64,000 nt of DNA from Galbitalea sp. SE-J8 (GCF_030345695.1 NZ_JAUASV010000013.1:25442-89441), one strand, 5' to 3'. Positions 15,412 through 24,664 are shown, counted from the stretch's first letter. The notes: generated from the sequence alone by a model not told the origin. Program-made: numbers and translations.

Positions 15412-16430
15412 CCGCCTTCGACGCGGATGTGGTGATCGTCGGCGGGGGACCGGTCGGCCTCGTGACCGCGATCGAGGCGCGGCTCGCGGGGCTCGATGCG
15501 CTCGTGCTCGAACGGCATCCGGGGGTCGTCGACAAGGCGTGCGGGGAGGGACTCATGCCGGGCGCGCTGCCGCTGCTCGCGCGACTCGGCGTCGACCCGG
15601 AGGGGATGCCGCTGCGCGGGGTGAGCTACCGGTCGGCGTCGGGCGCCGCGGACCACCGGTTCGCGGGTCCGGCCGGCCGCGGCGTGCGGCGCACGGTGCT
15701 GCACGCCGCCCTGCGCGCGCGGGCGCTCGCGGCCGGGGCTCGCGTCGAGCGGATGCGGGTGACCGAGCTCGCGACGGATGCCGACGGCGTGACCGTGGGC
15801 GGCATCCGTTCGCGGTGGCTGGTCGGCGCCGACGGACTGCACTCGACCGTGCGCCGGCTCGCGGGACTCGCCGGGCGGGCCGGGGGCGTGCATCGGTTCG
15901 GCTACGTGCGGCACTACGCCCTCGCGCCGTGGACCGACCTCGTCGAGGTGCACTGGAGCCCGCGCGTGGAGATCTACGTGACCCCGGTCGCGCCGGGCCT
16001 GGTCGGATTCGCGATGCTCGGTCCGCGACGGATCGCGTTCGACGAGGCGCTCGCGGAGCTGCCCGAGCTGTGCGCGCGCGTGACGGGCGCGGAGCACGCG
16101 TCGTCGCTCGCGGGCGCCGGTCCGCTGCGGCAGCGCGCCGTGGCGCCGTCGCGCGGACGCGTGCTGCTCGTCGGCGACGCGTCCGGATACGTGGACGCCA
16201 TCACGGGCGAGGGCCTTCGGCTCGGCTTCGCGCAGGCGCGGGCGGCGATCGCGTCGCTCACCGGCGGGCCCGCCTACGCGCCGGAGTGGCGGCGGATCAC
16301 GCGGGGGTTCCGGGTGACGGCATCCGTGCTCGTGGGCGCCGCGGGCACGCCGCTGCGCCGCGCGATCGTGCCGGCCGCGCGTCGGCTCCCGCGGCTCTAC
16401 GGCGCGATCGTCGAGCAGCTCGCCCGCTGA
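15408..16430 (+). CDS. FAD-dependent oxidoreductase of the type III PKS cluster
   Basis: 340 residues. N-terminal FAD-binding motif VVIVGGGPVGLVTAIEARLAG (GxGxxG), a GD motif in GRVLLVGDASGYVDAITGEG (about residue 255), and CGEGLMPGALPLL near residue 45, together typical of aromatic hydroxylases and geranylgeranyl-reductase-like monooxygenases. In the comparable Streptomyces cluster the flavoprotein hydroxylates the alkylresorcinol to a quinone. The GTG at 15408 overlaps the previous stop (GTGA), showing translational coupling. The gene ends 27 bp before a long hairpin shared with the convergent HAD gene. Confidence 0.87.
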   Translation: MTAFDADVVIVGGGPVGLVTAIEARLAGLDALVLERHPGVVDKACGEGLMPGALPLLARLGVDPEGMPLRGVSYRSASGAADHRFAGPAGRGVRRTVLHAALRARALAAGARVERMRVTELATDADGVTVGGIRSRWLVGADGLHSTVRRLAGLAGRAGGVHRFGYVRHYALAPWTDLVEVHWSPRVEIYVTPVAPGLVGFAMLGPRRIAFDEALAELPELCARVTGAEHASSLAGAGPLRQRAVAPSRGRVLLVGDASGYVDAITGEGLRLGFAQARAAIASLTGGPAYAPEWRRITRGFRVTASVLVGAAGTPLRRAIVPAARRLPRLYGAIVEQLAR

Positions 16431-16457
16431 CCCGCGCCGGGCACTCGTGCGCCGCGA

Positions 16458-16547
16458 ACAACGGATTTCACGGATGATCAGCCCCTTCGTCACACGGCAG
16501 GCTGCGCGCAAGGGCGGGCCGGCGGATGACTCCGTGAAATCCGTTGT
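16458..16547. repeat. 90-bp element with 17-bp inverted repeats
   Basis: Arms ACAACGGATTTCACGGA (16458-16474) and TCCGTGAAATCCGTTGT (16531-16547) pair perfectly around a 56-base centre. It separates the convergent flavoprotein and HAD genes. Size and layout match the element at 38576-38666. No T tract follows either arm, so a standard intrinsic terminator is not obvious. Confidence 0.85.
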
Positions 16548-16553
16548 CGCGGG

Positions 16554-17222
16554 TCAGCCGAGGAGGAGCGGGATGAGGTCGGTCGGGGTCGCGGCGAGGG
16601 CGACCGTGTCGGTGCGTTCCGCATCCGTTCCATAGCCCCAGAGCACCGCGATCGTGGGCACGCCGTTCGCGGCCGCACCCTCGACGTCGTGGATGCGGTC
16701 GCCGACCATGACCGGCCGGGAGACGTCGAACCCGAGCGCGGCGAGGCGCACGAGCGCCTCGGCCACGACGTCCTTCTTCGCGCTGCGCACCTCATCCGCG
16801 CTCGCGCCGGTGATCACGTCGAGGGCATCGACGAGTCCCGCCTTCTCGAGGATGAGCGTGGCCGGGATCTCGGGCTTCGAGGTCGCGAGCGATGACGGCA
16901 GGCCGGCCGCGTGCACCTCGCGCACGACCGCGGCGATGCCCGGGAACAGCGGCGAGTGCACCGCTCCGTTCACGATGTAGTGCTCGCGGTAGATGGCGAG
17001 CGCACGCGCGGACTCCTCGGGGTCGAGCTTCGCGAGGTCGCGGAACGAGTCCATGATCGGCGGCCCCACCCAGTGGATGAGCTCGTCGTCGCCGGGCACG
17101 GGCATGCCGAGCTGCTGGTACGTCCAGCGCAGGCTCTCGAGGATGCCCGCGGCGGAGTCGACGATGGTGCCGTCGAGGTCCCAGAGCACGCACGAGTACG
17201 GACGGGTCGGGTCGGCGCTCAC
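16554..17222 (-). CDS. HAD-superfamily phosphatase (phosphoglycolate phosphatase-like)
   Basis: 222 residues. HAD motif I is VLWDLDGTIVDSAAG (nucleophile Asp about residue 14), motif II the Thr-Ser in LATSKPE, motif III the lysine in SAKKDVVAEAL, and motif IV the acidic pair in VMVGDRIHDVEGA. A helical cap lies between motifs I and II, as in phosphoglycolate phosphatase and PpaX-like enzymes. The GTG at 17222 is used. It follows nucS by 18 bp in the same direction and may be co-transcribed with it. Confidence 0.92.
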   Translation of the reverse strand: MSADPTRPYSCVLWDLDGTIVDSAAGILESLRWTYQQLGMPVPGDDELIHWVGPPIMDSFRDLAKLDPEESARALAIYREHYIVNGAVHSPLFPGIAAVVREVHAAGLPSSLATSKPEIPATLILEKAGLVDALDVITGASADEVRSAKKDVVAEALVRLAALGFDVSRPVMVGDRIHDVEGAAANGVPTIAVLWGYGTDAERTDTVALAATPTDLIPLLLG

Positions 17223-17240
17223 GATCCCAGGCTAACCGGC

Positions 17241-17939
17241 TCAGAACAGCCGGGCGTGCCCGGTCTCGAGGCCGCGCATCTCGTCGTAGTCGAGCACGAG
17301 GCAGCGGATGCCGCGGTCCTCCGCGAGCACGCGCGCCTGCGGCTTGATCTCCTGCGCCGCGAACACGCCCGCGACGGGCGCGAGCAGCGGATCGCGGTTC
17401 ATGAGCTCGAGGTAGCGGGTGAGCTGCTCGACGCCGTCGATGTCGCCGCGGCGCTTGATCTCGACGGCGACGGATGCCCCCGCGGCATCCGTCGCGAGGA
17501 TGTCGACCGGGCCGATCGCGGTCATGTACTCCCGCCGCACGAGGGTGTGGCCCTCGCCGAGCAGGTGGATCTGCTCGGCGAGCAGCTTCTGCAGGTCGGC
17601 CTCGACGCCGTCCTTGCGCAGTCCCGGGTCGATGCCGAGCTCGTGCGTCGAGTCGTGCAGGATCTCGTGGATGTTCACGACGAGCAGGTCGGCGGTCTTC
17701 GCGTGGCTCACCTTCCAGATCTCGGTGACGCCGGCATCCCGCTGATCCTCGTCGGGCTCGACGGTGCTGAAGGTCGCGGGCGGCGACATCCAGTTCAGCG
17801 GCTTGTACGAGAGCGCGTCGGCGTGCACGAGCAGGCTGCCGTCGGCCTTGAGGATGAGCAACCGCGTGCCGAGGTCGAGGTGCGCGCTCAGGCGCCCGGC
17901 GTAGTCGACCGAACAGCGGGCAATGACGAGTCGCACCAC
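17241..17939 (-). CDS. nucS: Endonuclease NucS (mismatch-specific)
   Basis: 232 residues. NucS replaces MutS/MutL in most actinobacteria: with the beta clamp it cuts both strands at mismatches. The N-terminal domain includes [16 protein letters not shown] and LNWMSPP; the C-terminal RecB-like nuclease has GPVDILATD, then [20 protein letters not shown] (catalytic Asp, Glu and Lys). The start is a GTG at 17939. It should protect against transition mutations and recombination between diverged sequences. Complete and typical length. Confidence 0.96.
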   Translation of the reverse strand: MVRLVIARCSVDYAGRLSAHLDLGTRLLILKADGSLLVHADALSYKPLNWMSPPATFSTVEPDEDQRDAGVTEIWKVSHAKTADLLVVNIHEILHDSTHELGIDPGLRKDGVEADLQKLLAEQIHLLGEGHTLVRREYMTAIGPVDILATDAAGASVAVEIKRRGDIDGVEQLTRYLELMNRDPLLAPVAGVFAAQEIKPQARVLAEDRGIRCLVLDYDEMRGLETGHARLF

Positions 17940-18020
17940 TCCACGGTACCCACCGGATGAGGAGGCCGTACCGCGTCAGTCGAGCAGGCTCGCGTGGATG
18001 GCGACGAGCACGACGCCCGG

Positions 18021-19280
18021 TCATGCTCGTCGTGGCGCCGTGACGGATGCCGCGGTCGAGCCGGCAGGCGGCCGCAGAGCCGGGGTGGTGAGCGACGCGG
18101 TCGCGAGGATCGCCATCGGGAGCAGGAACGCGTGGAGCACGCCCACGACGGAGCCGAGCCCGCCGATGATCGACGGACCGCCGAGCTGGGCGACCGTGCC
18201 GACGGTCGCAACGGCCGCGACGCGGGCGGGGGCGCCGTCCGGATCGTCGGCGGCCGCCGACATCGAGAGCGGGTAGCCGAGCGCCGCGCCGAGCCCCCAC
18301 ACGACGACGCCGGCTACGGCGATTGCGGGCCACGGCACGAGCACCACGACGAGGATGCCGAGCACTGCGGCGAGCATCGAGAGGCGCACGCTGCGCATCC
18401 GGCCGAGCCGGTCGACGACGCGCCCGCCGAGTGCGCGCCCGACAGTCATCGACAGGGTGAAGACGCTGAGCATCAGGGCGCCGACCGCGGCGCTCACGCC
18501 GCGCGCCTCGACCATGCCGACCGCGAGCCAGTTGTTCGCCGCGCCCTCGATGAACGCGAACCCGAGCACCACGAGGGCGATGCCGAGCACCCGCGGCTCG
18601 CGCCACACGAGCAGGCGGTCGAGCGCCCCCATCGCGGGGCGGCCGGCGAGCTCGACGCGCCGCGGCAGCGAGGGCGCGAGCAGCAGGCCGGTGACGAGCA
18701 CGGCGGCCGCGACGACCCCGTCGTGCACGGCGAGCGGCACGCCCGCAGCCGATGCCGCGGCACCGAGTCCGGCGCCGACGAACCCGCCGATGCTCCAGGT
18801 CGCGTGGAACAGCGGGAGCATCGTGCGCCCGTGCGCGCGTTCGAGCGCCGCCGCCTCGACGTTCACGGCGATGACCGTCGTCGAGTTGCTCAGGCCGAAC
18901 AGCACGAGGGCGCAGGCCGCGAGCGGGGCACTGTGGGCGACGGATGCCGCGGCGCCGAGCCCGGCGACCGCGACCGCCATCCCCGCTGCAGCGGTGCGCA
19001 CCGTGGTGCGAGCGCCGAAGCGGTGAAGCACGTGGCTCGCGAGCAGCACGCCGACGAGGCTCCCGATCGGCACGGCCGTGATGAGGGCGCCGACCTGCGC
19101 GACGCCGAGGTGCAGCTCGGCCTGCACGACGGGGATGCGCGAGGTCCACGTGGCGACGGCGAGCCCGCTGAGCAGGAATCCCGCGAACACCGCGCGGCGC
19201 CAGGCCGCGACCGGCGGCCGCGCGTCGAGCACGGGGATCGGTGCCGTCGCCGGACCGGGGCTGACGTCGGGGTCGCTCAC
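18021..19280 (-). CDS. MFS transporter, first of a paralogous pair
   Basis: 419 residues from a GTG at 19280, 12 spans. Loop features include FLLSGLAVATWTSRIPVVQA and AAGMAVAVAGLGA; ALGYPLSMSAAADDPDGAPA matches the corresponding part of the upstream neighbour. This branch resembles the fucose/YbjJ-like permeases that act as exporters or sugar transporters. It starts 16 bp after the stop of the paralogue and is surely co-transcribed with it. The divergent LacI regulator suggests a sugar-related substrate. Confidence 0.86.
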   Translation of the reverse strand: MSDPDVSPGPATAPIPVLDARPPVAAWRRAVFAGFLLSGLAVATWTSRIPVVQAELHLGVAQVGALITAVPIGSLVGVLLASHVLHRFGARTTVRTAAAGMAVAVAGLGAAASVAHSAPLAACALVLFGLSNSTTVIAVNVEAAALERAHGRTMLPLFHATWSIGGFVGAGLGAAASAAGVPLAVHDGVVAAAVLVTGLLLAPSLPRRVELAGRPAMGALDRLLVWREPRVLGIALVVLGFAFIEGAANNWLAVGMVEARGVSAAVGALMLSVFTLSMTVGRALGGRVVDRLGRMRSVRLSMLAAVLGILVVVLVPWPAIAVAGVVVWGLGAALGYPLSMSAAADDPDGAPARVAAVATVGTVAQLGGPSIIGGLGSVVGVLHAFLLPMAILATASLTTPALRPPAGSTAASVTAPRRA

Positions 19281-19296
19281 GGCATCCGTTCGTCCG

Positions 19297-20541
19297 TCAG
19301 CGCTGCCGCCGTGCCGCGGCGCGCTCGCGAGCCGCACCCGACACGAGACCCGAGACGGCGACGAGCACGAGCACCGGCACGAGCGCGTAGAGCAGCCCGA
19401 CGTGCTCGCCGAGGAAGCCGATCACGGGCGGTCCGATGAGGAACGCGCAGTAGCCGATCGTCGCGACGGCGCTCACCCGCGCCGCGGCCCGGCGGGGGTC
19501 GTCGGCGGCCGCGGACATGCCCACCGGGAAGCCGAGGGACGCCCCGAGGCCCCACAGCACGACGCCGATGCCGGCGACCACGATGTTCGGAACGAGGATG
19601 TAGGCCGCGAGCCCGACGACCGCGAGCGCGGCCGAGGCGCGCAGCACGGGCACGCGTCCGAACCGGTCGATCACGAGCACCCCCGCGAGGCGCCCGATCG
19701 TCATGGCCGCGACGAACACGCCGAACACGACCGCGCCGCCCTCGTTCGATGTGCCGTGGCCGTCGACGGATGACAGCGCGAGCCAGTCGTTCGCACTGCC
19801 CTCGGCGAAGGCCATGCCGAGCACGATGAGTCCGATGAGCAGGGTCGCGGGCTCGCGCCAGATCGCGAGCCGGTCGCGCCAGGTGCCGTGGTCGGCGGCA
19901 TCCGTCTCGGTCTCGGTGTCGCCGTCGACGAGGTGCTCCGACCGCAGGAAGCGCACGGAGAGCTGCACGCCGACGACGAGCAGCACCGCCGTGCCGCAGA
20001 TGTGCACGAGCACGGGCACGCCGAGGCGCTCGAGCAGCGCGCCCGCGCCCGCGCCGAGCACGGTGCCGCCGCTGAAGAACGCGTGGTAGACGGGCATGAT
20101 CGTGCGGCGCAGCACGCGTTCGTTCGCCGCGCCCTGCAGGTTCATCGCGACGTCGCAGACGGCGAAGCAGGAGCCGAAGACGACGAGGCCCGCGAAGATC
20201 ACCGGGTAGCTCGTGAGGCCGACGCCCATGCCCGCCAGGGCGTAGCCGGCCGGTCCGAGCAGGAACGCCAGCACGATCGTGCGGCGCGCCCCGAGGCGCG
20301 CGACGATGTGGCTCGATCCGAGCAGTCCGAGGATGCTGCCCGCGGAGATCGCGAAGATCAGCCAGCCCATCTGGGCGGAGCTCGCGGCGAGCGCGTCGCG
20401 CACGGTGGGCAGGCGCGCCGCCCAGCTCGCCATGGCGATGCCGCACATCGCGAACACCACGAACAGGGCGTTGCGCCAGGCGACGACCTGGGTGCGCGAG
20501 AGTCCGCCGGCGTACGGCGCGGTCGAGACGGATGAAGCCAC
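19297..20541 (-). CDS. MFS transporter, second of a paralogous pair
   Basis: 414 residues with 12 spans; closely similar in layout to the next gene (SLGFPVGMSAAADDPRRAAA against SLSMSAAADDPDGAPA-type end, and MASWAARLPTVRDAL against ATWTSRIPVVQAEL). I use the GTG at 20541, with AGGA just upstream; a longer frame to 20703 would start on the edge of the divergent lacI gene and would swallow the promoter and a hairpin (20562-20580). The pair probably arose by tandem duplication. Control by the divergent LacI protein is likely. Confidence 0.86.
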   Translation of the reverse strand: MASSVSTAPYAGGLSRTQVVAWRNALFVVFAMCGIAMASWAARLPTVRDALAASSAQMGWLIFAISAGSILGLLGSSHIVARLGARRTIVLAFLLGPAGYALAGMGVGLTSYPVIFAGLVVFGSCFAVCDVAMNLQGAANERVLRRTIMPVYHAFFSGGTVLGAGAGALLERLGVPVLVHICGTAVLLVVGVQLSVRFLRSEHLVDGDTETETDAADHGTWRDRLAIWREPATLLIGLIVLGMAFAEGSANDWLALSSVDGHGTSNEGGAVVFGVFVAAMTIGRLAGVLVIDRFGRVPVLRASAALAVVGLAAYILVPNIVVAGIGVVLWGLGASLGFPVGMSAAADDPRRAAARVSAVATIGYCAFLIGPPVIGFLGEHVGLLYALVPVLVLVAVSGLVSGAARERAAARRQR

Positions 20542-20561
20542 GGTGATTCCTGGGGATGGGG

Positions 20562-20672
20562 CGGATGCGGTCCGCATCCGTCCGCGGTCGCTCGCGCCGT
20601 TGGCGACGGTGCGGACGGGCGGCGGAGCGGGCGGGCGGCGGGGCCGGGGTGCCGCGGGTCGAATCGATTCGA
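20562..20672. promoter_or_regulatory. Divergent promoter region with LacI-type operator and hairpin
   Basis: TCGAATCGATTCGA at 20659-20672 is a perfect 14-bp palindrome with a central CG, the form expected of a LacI-family operator, 30 bp upstream of the lacI gene. A second dyad, CGGATGCGG-T-CCGCATCCG (20562-20580), lies in the MFS leader about 20 bp upstream of its start and could form an RNA hairpin. Assignments rest on shape and position. Confidence 0.6.
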
Positions 20673-20701
20673 TCAACCCGGTCCGAGTACTGTAACCAGC
20701 C

Positions 20702-21805
20702 ATGGACGCCGAGGCAAACCCCCGCCCGACGCTCGTCGCGGTCGCCGCGCGCGCGGGTGTCTCGCCGTCGACGGCGTCCCTCGCGTTCAGCGGCGCGGGC
20801 CCGGTCTCGGCGGCGACCCGGGCGCGCGTGCTCGCGGCCGCCGAGGAGCTCGGCTACGCCGGCCCCGACCCGCGCGCGGCCTCGCTGCGGCGCGGCCGCT
20901 CGGGCATCGTGGGCGTCGTCTTCGACGACCGGCTCAGCCGCGCGTTCCGCGACCCCGTGCAGCGCGCGATGCTCGACGGCGTCGCCGACGAGCTGTCGCC
21001 CGCCGGCAGCGCGCTCCTGCTCGTGACGGATGCCGGCGACGGCCCGGCGAGCGTCGCGGTCGCGCCGATGGATGCGGTCATCCTCGTCGGCTGCAGTCCG
21101 CGCGTGGCGGAGTCCGTCGCCCTCGTGCGGCAGCGCGGCGTTCCCGTCGTCGCGATCGAGGCTCCGCCGCTCGAGGGGGTGCACGCGATCGACCTCGACA
21201 ACCGGGGGGCATCGCGCCGGCTCGCCGAGCACGTGCGCTCCCTCGGCCACGAGCGAGTCGCGATCGTCGCTCTCCCGCTCGATGCGCGAGAGCGGGCCGC
21301 GGGCGGCGCGCCCGGCACCGGCCGCGGTATCCGCGCGCTGCCCGACCCCGCGATCGGCACCGTGCAGGTGACGATGGAGCGGGCGGCCGGGGTGCGGGAC
21401 GTGTTCCCCGGCGCGCCCGGCGTCGTCGCCGACGGCAGTTTCGTCGAGTCGGGCGAGGTCGCGGCGCGCGTCGTGCTCGAGCGCAGCCCCGCGACGGACC
21501 GGCCGACCGTGATCTTCGCCCAGAGCGACCTGCTCGCTGTGGGCGTCATCCGTGCCGCGCGCGAGCTCGGCCTGCGCGTGCCCGAGGACCTCAGCGTCCT
21601 CGGCTTCGACGGCGTGAAGCTCGACGGACTCGCCGCGGACGACCTCACGACGATGCGGCAGCCCGCGGTCGAGAAGGGCCGTGCGGCGGCGCGTGCCGCG
21701 CTGGACCTCGCCGCGGGAGAGGTGCCCGCGCCGGTCGGGCTGGTGTGCGAGTTCCACGCCGGGGCGACCGCGGGGCCCGTCCCCGCCGCCGTCCCCGCGC
21801 TCTGA
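20702..21805 (+). CDS. LacI-family transcriptional regulator
   Basis: 367 residues. The N-terminal helix-turn-helix reads TLVAVAARAGVSPSTASLAF with the hinge helix near AASLRRGRSG. The rest is a periplasmic-binding-protein-like sensor domain (GIVGVVFDDRLSRAFRDP, VPVVAIEAPPL, VPEDLSVLGFDGVKLDGL). It faces two MFS genes across a palindromic operator, so it probably represses them until a sugar-like ligand binds. The ligand is unknown. Confidence 0.92.
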   Translation: MDAEANPRPTLVAVAARAGVSPSTASLAFSGAGPVSAATRARVLAAAEELGYAGPDPRAASLRRGRSGIVGVVFDDRLSRAFRDPVQRAMLDGVADELSPAGSALLLVTDAGDGPASVAVAPMDAVILVGCSPRVAESVALVRQRGVPVVAIEAPPLEGVHAIDLDNRGASRRLAEHVRSLGHERVAIVALPLDARERAAGGAPGTGRGIRALPDPAIGTVQVTMERAAGVRDVFPGAPGVVADGSFVESGEVAARVVLERSPATDRPTVIFAQSDLLAVGVIRAARELGLRVPEDLSVLGFDGVKLDGLAADDLTTMRQPAVEKGRAAARAALDLAAGEVPAPVGLVCEFHAGATAGPVPAAVPAL

Positions 21806-21814
21806 GGCCCGGCC

Positions 21815-22051
21815 CGATCGGGGGCGTGCCGGCAGGTAGACCGCGACGTTGATCGCGCCCGCGATCGCGAGGCAGCGAGCGTCGCCCGCGCCGATGAGCA
21901 CGCCGTCGAGCACGAAGACGAGTCCGCCGAGCGGGACGCCGAGCGCGAGCACCAGGAGCACCGGCAGGAGAGCCGCGCGCAGGCCCGCGGCGGTCGTGAA
22001 CGCGAGCGGCAGCACGGGGGTCGCGAGCGCGGTCAGCGCGCCGAGCACCAT
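21815..22051 (-). pseudogene. C-terminal remnant of a MATE-family efflux transporter (DinF-like)
   Basis: The minus strand encodes AFTTAAGLRAALLPVLLVLA, GVPLGGLVFVLDGVLIGAGD and CLAIAGAINVAVYLP, which match consecutive parts of the second half of DinF-type MATE transporters. Only about 70 residues remain of roughly 440. After YLP the frame runs into unrelated sequence and on into the 3' end of lacI. The first half is absent. I infer a gene removed by deletion. The rest of the 330-bp gap holds no other gene. Confidence 0.6.
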
Positions 22052-22137
22052 CCGCACCGCCCCACTCTCTCGCACCCCCGCCACCAGCGGGATTTGGGAG
22101 ATTCGGGAAAACGTGAAATCAGAGTAGGGTCGCGGAC

Positions 22138-23061
22138 ATGAACACGGCGATCGAGACGCACGGTCTCGTCAAGCGATTCGGGCGCACGACCGCGCTCGAC
22201 GGACTCGACCTCGAGGTGGCGGCGGGCGAGGTGCACGGCTTCCTCGGCCCGAACGGCGCGGGAAAGTCGACGACGATCCGCATCCTGCTCGGGCTGATCC
22301 GGGCGAGCGCCGGCACGGCATCCGTTCTCGGCCGCAACCCATGGACGGATGCGGTGGCCGCCCACCGCGACCTCGCCTACGTGCCCGGCGACGTCAGCCT
22401 GTGGCCCAACCTGACCGGCGGCGAGACCGTCGACCTGCTCGCGAACCTGCACGGCGGCGCCGACCCGGCGCTGCGCGCCCGGCTGCTCACGGACTTCGAG
22501 CTCGACCCCCGCAAGAAGTCCCGCAGCTACTCGAAGGGCAACCGGCAGAAGGTCGCGCTCGTCGCCGCTCTCAGCCGCCGCGCGAAGCTCTACGTGCTCG
22601 ACGAGCCCACGAGCGGACTCGACCCGCTCATGGAGGAGGTGTTCCGCGCCGAGATCCGCCGCGTGCACGACGAGGGCGCGACGGTGCTGCTGTCGAGCCA
22701 CATCCTCGGCGAGGTCGAGCAGCTGTGCGACCGGGTCACGATCATCCGGGCGGGCCGGGCCGTCGAGCGCGGCACGCTCAGCGAGCTGCGCCACCTCACC
22801 CGCACGACGTTCACCGTCGTGAGCGACGCCGACCTCGGTTCGCTCGCCGGCGTGCACGACGTGCAGCACGACACGCGGTCGTGGCGCTTCGACGTCGACT
22901 CCGACGCGGTGCCCCCCGTGCTCGCGGCGCTCGGCGCCGCGGGCGTGTCGAGCATCACCGTCGCGCCGCCGAGCCTCGAGGAGCTGTTCCTGCGCCACTA
23001 CGGCGAGCAGACGGATGCCGACGCCACCTCCGGCACGTCGCTCTCCAGGACCCACGCCTGA
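22138..23061 (+). CDS. ABC transporter ATP-binding protein (drug/antibiotic exporter type)
   Basis: 307 residues. Walker [14 protein letters not shown] (about residues 39-51), signature [13 protein letters not shown] with the unusual SKGNRQK in place of LSGGQ, Walker [14 protein letters not shown], and the switch histidine in [15 protein letters not shown]-terminal extension of about 80 residues is typical of ABC-2 exporters (DrrA/YhaP group). Its stop overlaps the start of the permease by one base, so the two form one exporter. Confidence 0.93.
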   Translation: MNTAIETHGLVKRFGRTTALDGLDLEVAAGEVHGFLGPNGAGKSTTIRILLGLIRASAGTASVLGRNPWTDAVAAHRDLAYVPGDVSLWPNLTGGETVDLLANLHGGADPALRARLLTDFELDPRKKSRSYSKGNRQKVALVAALSRRAKLYVLDEPTSGLDPLMEEVFRAEIRRVHDEGATVLLSSHILGEVEQLCDRVTIIRAGRAVERGTLSELRHLTRTTFTVVSDADLGSLAGVHDVQHDTRSWRFDVDSDAVPPVLAALGAAGVSSITVAPPSLEELFLRHYGEQTDADATSGTSLSRTHA

Positions 23062-24662
23062 TGCTGCGCCTCACGCTCATGCGCATCCGGCGCGACCGGA
23101 TCACGACGCCGATCTGGGTGCTCGCGACCGCACTGCTCGCGCTCATGTCCGCGACCGCGATCGCCACCACGTACGGCGGAACGGCCGAGCGGGAGCAGCT
23201 CGTCCGGGTGCTCACCACCACGCCCGCGCTCCTCGCCCTGCGCGGCGTGCCCGACGGCGGCAGCGTCGGCGCGTTCAGCTTCATGCAGGTGTACACCTAC
23301 CTCGCCCTGATGGCGGGTCTCATGTCGACGTTCCTCGTCGTGCGCCACTCGCGTCGGGAGGAGGAGCGCGGTCGCACCGAGCTGCTCGGCGCCGGGGCGA
23401 TCGGCCGCGCGACACCGCTTGCCGCCGCCCTGCTCGACGCGCTGCTCGCGAACGTGCTGCTCGCGGCCGTGGTCGCGCTCGCCTTCATCGCGGGAGGCCT
23501 GGACGCGGGCGGCTCGGTGCTCGCCGGGCTCGCGACGGGCGGCGTCGGCCTCGCGAGCGCGGGACTCGCCGCGCTCTCCGCCCAGGTCGCGCCGACGTCC
23601 CGCTCTGCGAACGGACTCGCCGCGGCCGCAGTCGGCGTGCTGTGGGGGCTGCGCGCGATCGGCGACGCCGCCGGTCAGCGCAGCGCCGACGGGCTCACCG
23701 TGACGAGCACGTGGCCGAGCTGGCTCAGCCCGATCGGCTGGGGACAGCGCACGCTGCCGTTCTCGCACCCGGATGCCGCCCCGCTGCTTCTGCAGGTCGC
23801 GCTCGCGCTCGTCACGGCATCCGTCGCCCTCGTCGTGCAGGGCCGCCGCGACCTCGGATCGAGCCTGCTGCGCGAGCGGAGCGGACGGGCGGACGGCCGC
23901 ATCCGTTCCGCCCTCGGGCTCGCCTGGCGGCTGCACCGCGGTTCGATCATCGGGTGGGGCATCGGCGGCGCCGCGCTCGGACTGCTCGCGGGCGCGCTCG
24001 CCTCGGTGCTCGACAGCTCGCTCGCCGACCAGCCTGAACTGTCGAGCGCGCTCGACACGTTCGTCGGGCGCGGCCACGGCACGATCATCGAGGAGTTCCT
24101 CGCCGTGCTGGTCGGCCTCGCGGGGGCGCTCGCCGCGGCCGCGGGGGTGCACACGATCGTCCGCGCGCGATCGGACGAGAGCGACGGCCGGGTCGAGCTG
24201 CTGCTCGCGAGCCCGGTCGGCCGCATCCGCTGGATCGGCTCCTGGCTCGTCGTCGCCGCTCTCGCGGTCGCGGTCGTGCTCACGGCGGCCGGTGCGGTCA
24301 CGGCGCTCTCGCTCGTCGCGGCCGGGCGGGGAGACCTCGCCGGCGGAGCGCTCGCGGCCGCCGCGGCCCAGCTGCCCGCTGCGGCGCTGTGCGTGGGCGC
24401 GGCGGCGGTGTTGTTCGCGCTCGTGCCGCGCGTGAGCGTCGGGGTGAGCTGGGCGGCGCTCGGCGCGGCGCTGCTCATCGGGCAGTTCGGCGGCATCCTC
24501 GACGTGCCCGACGCGGTGCGCGACGCGAGCCCGTTCACGCACGTGCCGGCCGTGCCGCTCGCGGGCGTCGACTGGTCGGGGGCGTGGTGGTCGGCGGGCA
24601 TCGCGATCGTGCTGCTCGCGCTCGCCGTGGTCGTCGTGCGGCAGCGCCCGCTAGCGTCGTGA
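23061..24662 (+). CDS. ABC-2-type exporter permease, two fused halves
   Basis: 533 residues with about 12 membrane spans. Two similar halves are seen, each starting with a basic cytoplasmic segment (LRLTLMRIRRDRITTPIWVL and SALGLAWRLHRGSIIGWGIG) and each with an EExGRTELL-type motif (RREEERGRTELLGAGAIGR and ARSDESDGRVELLLASPVGR). This internal duplication is typical of tetronasin-type (TnrB) antibiotic exporters in actinobacteria. It partners the ATPase just upstream and overlaps the regulator gene downstream. Substrate unknown. Confidence 0.92.
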   Translation: MLRLTLMRIRRDRITTPIWVLATALLALMSATAIATTYGGTAEREQLVRVLTTTPALLALRGVPDGGSVGAFSFMQVYTYLALMAGLMSTFLVVRHSRREEERGRTELLGAGAIGRATPLAAALLDALLANVLLAAVVALAFIAGGLDAGGSVLAGLATGGVGLASAGLAALSAQVAPTSRSANGLAAAAVGVLWGLRAIGDAAGQRSADGLTVTSTWPSWLSPIGWGQRTLPFSHPDAAPLLLQVALALVTASVALVVQGRRDLGSSLLRERSGRADGRIRSALGLAWRLHRGSIIGWGIGGAALGLLAGALASVLDSSLADQPELSSALDTFVGRGHGTIIEEFLAVLVGLAGALAAAAGVHTIVRARSDESDGRVELLLASPVGRIRWIGSWLVVAALAVAVVLTAAGAVTALSLVAAGRGDLAGGALAAAAAQLPAAALCVGAAAVLFALVPRVSVGVSWAALGAALLIGQFGGILDVPDAVRDASPFTHVPAVPLAGVDWSGAWWSAGIAIVLLALAVVVVRQRPLAS

Positions 24663-24664
24663 GC

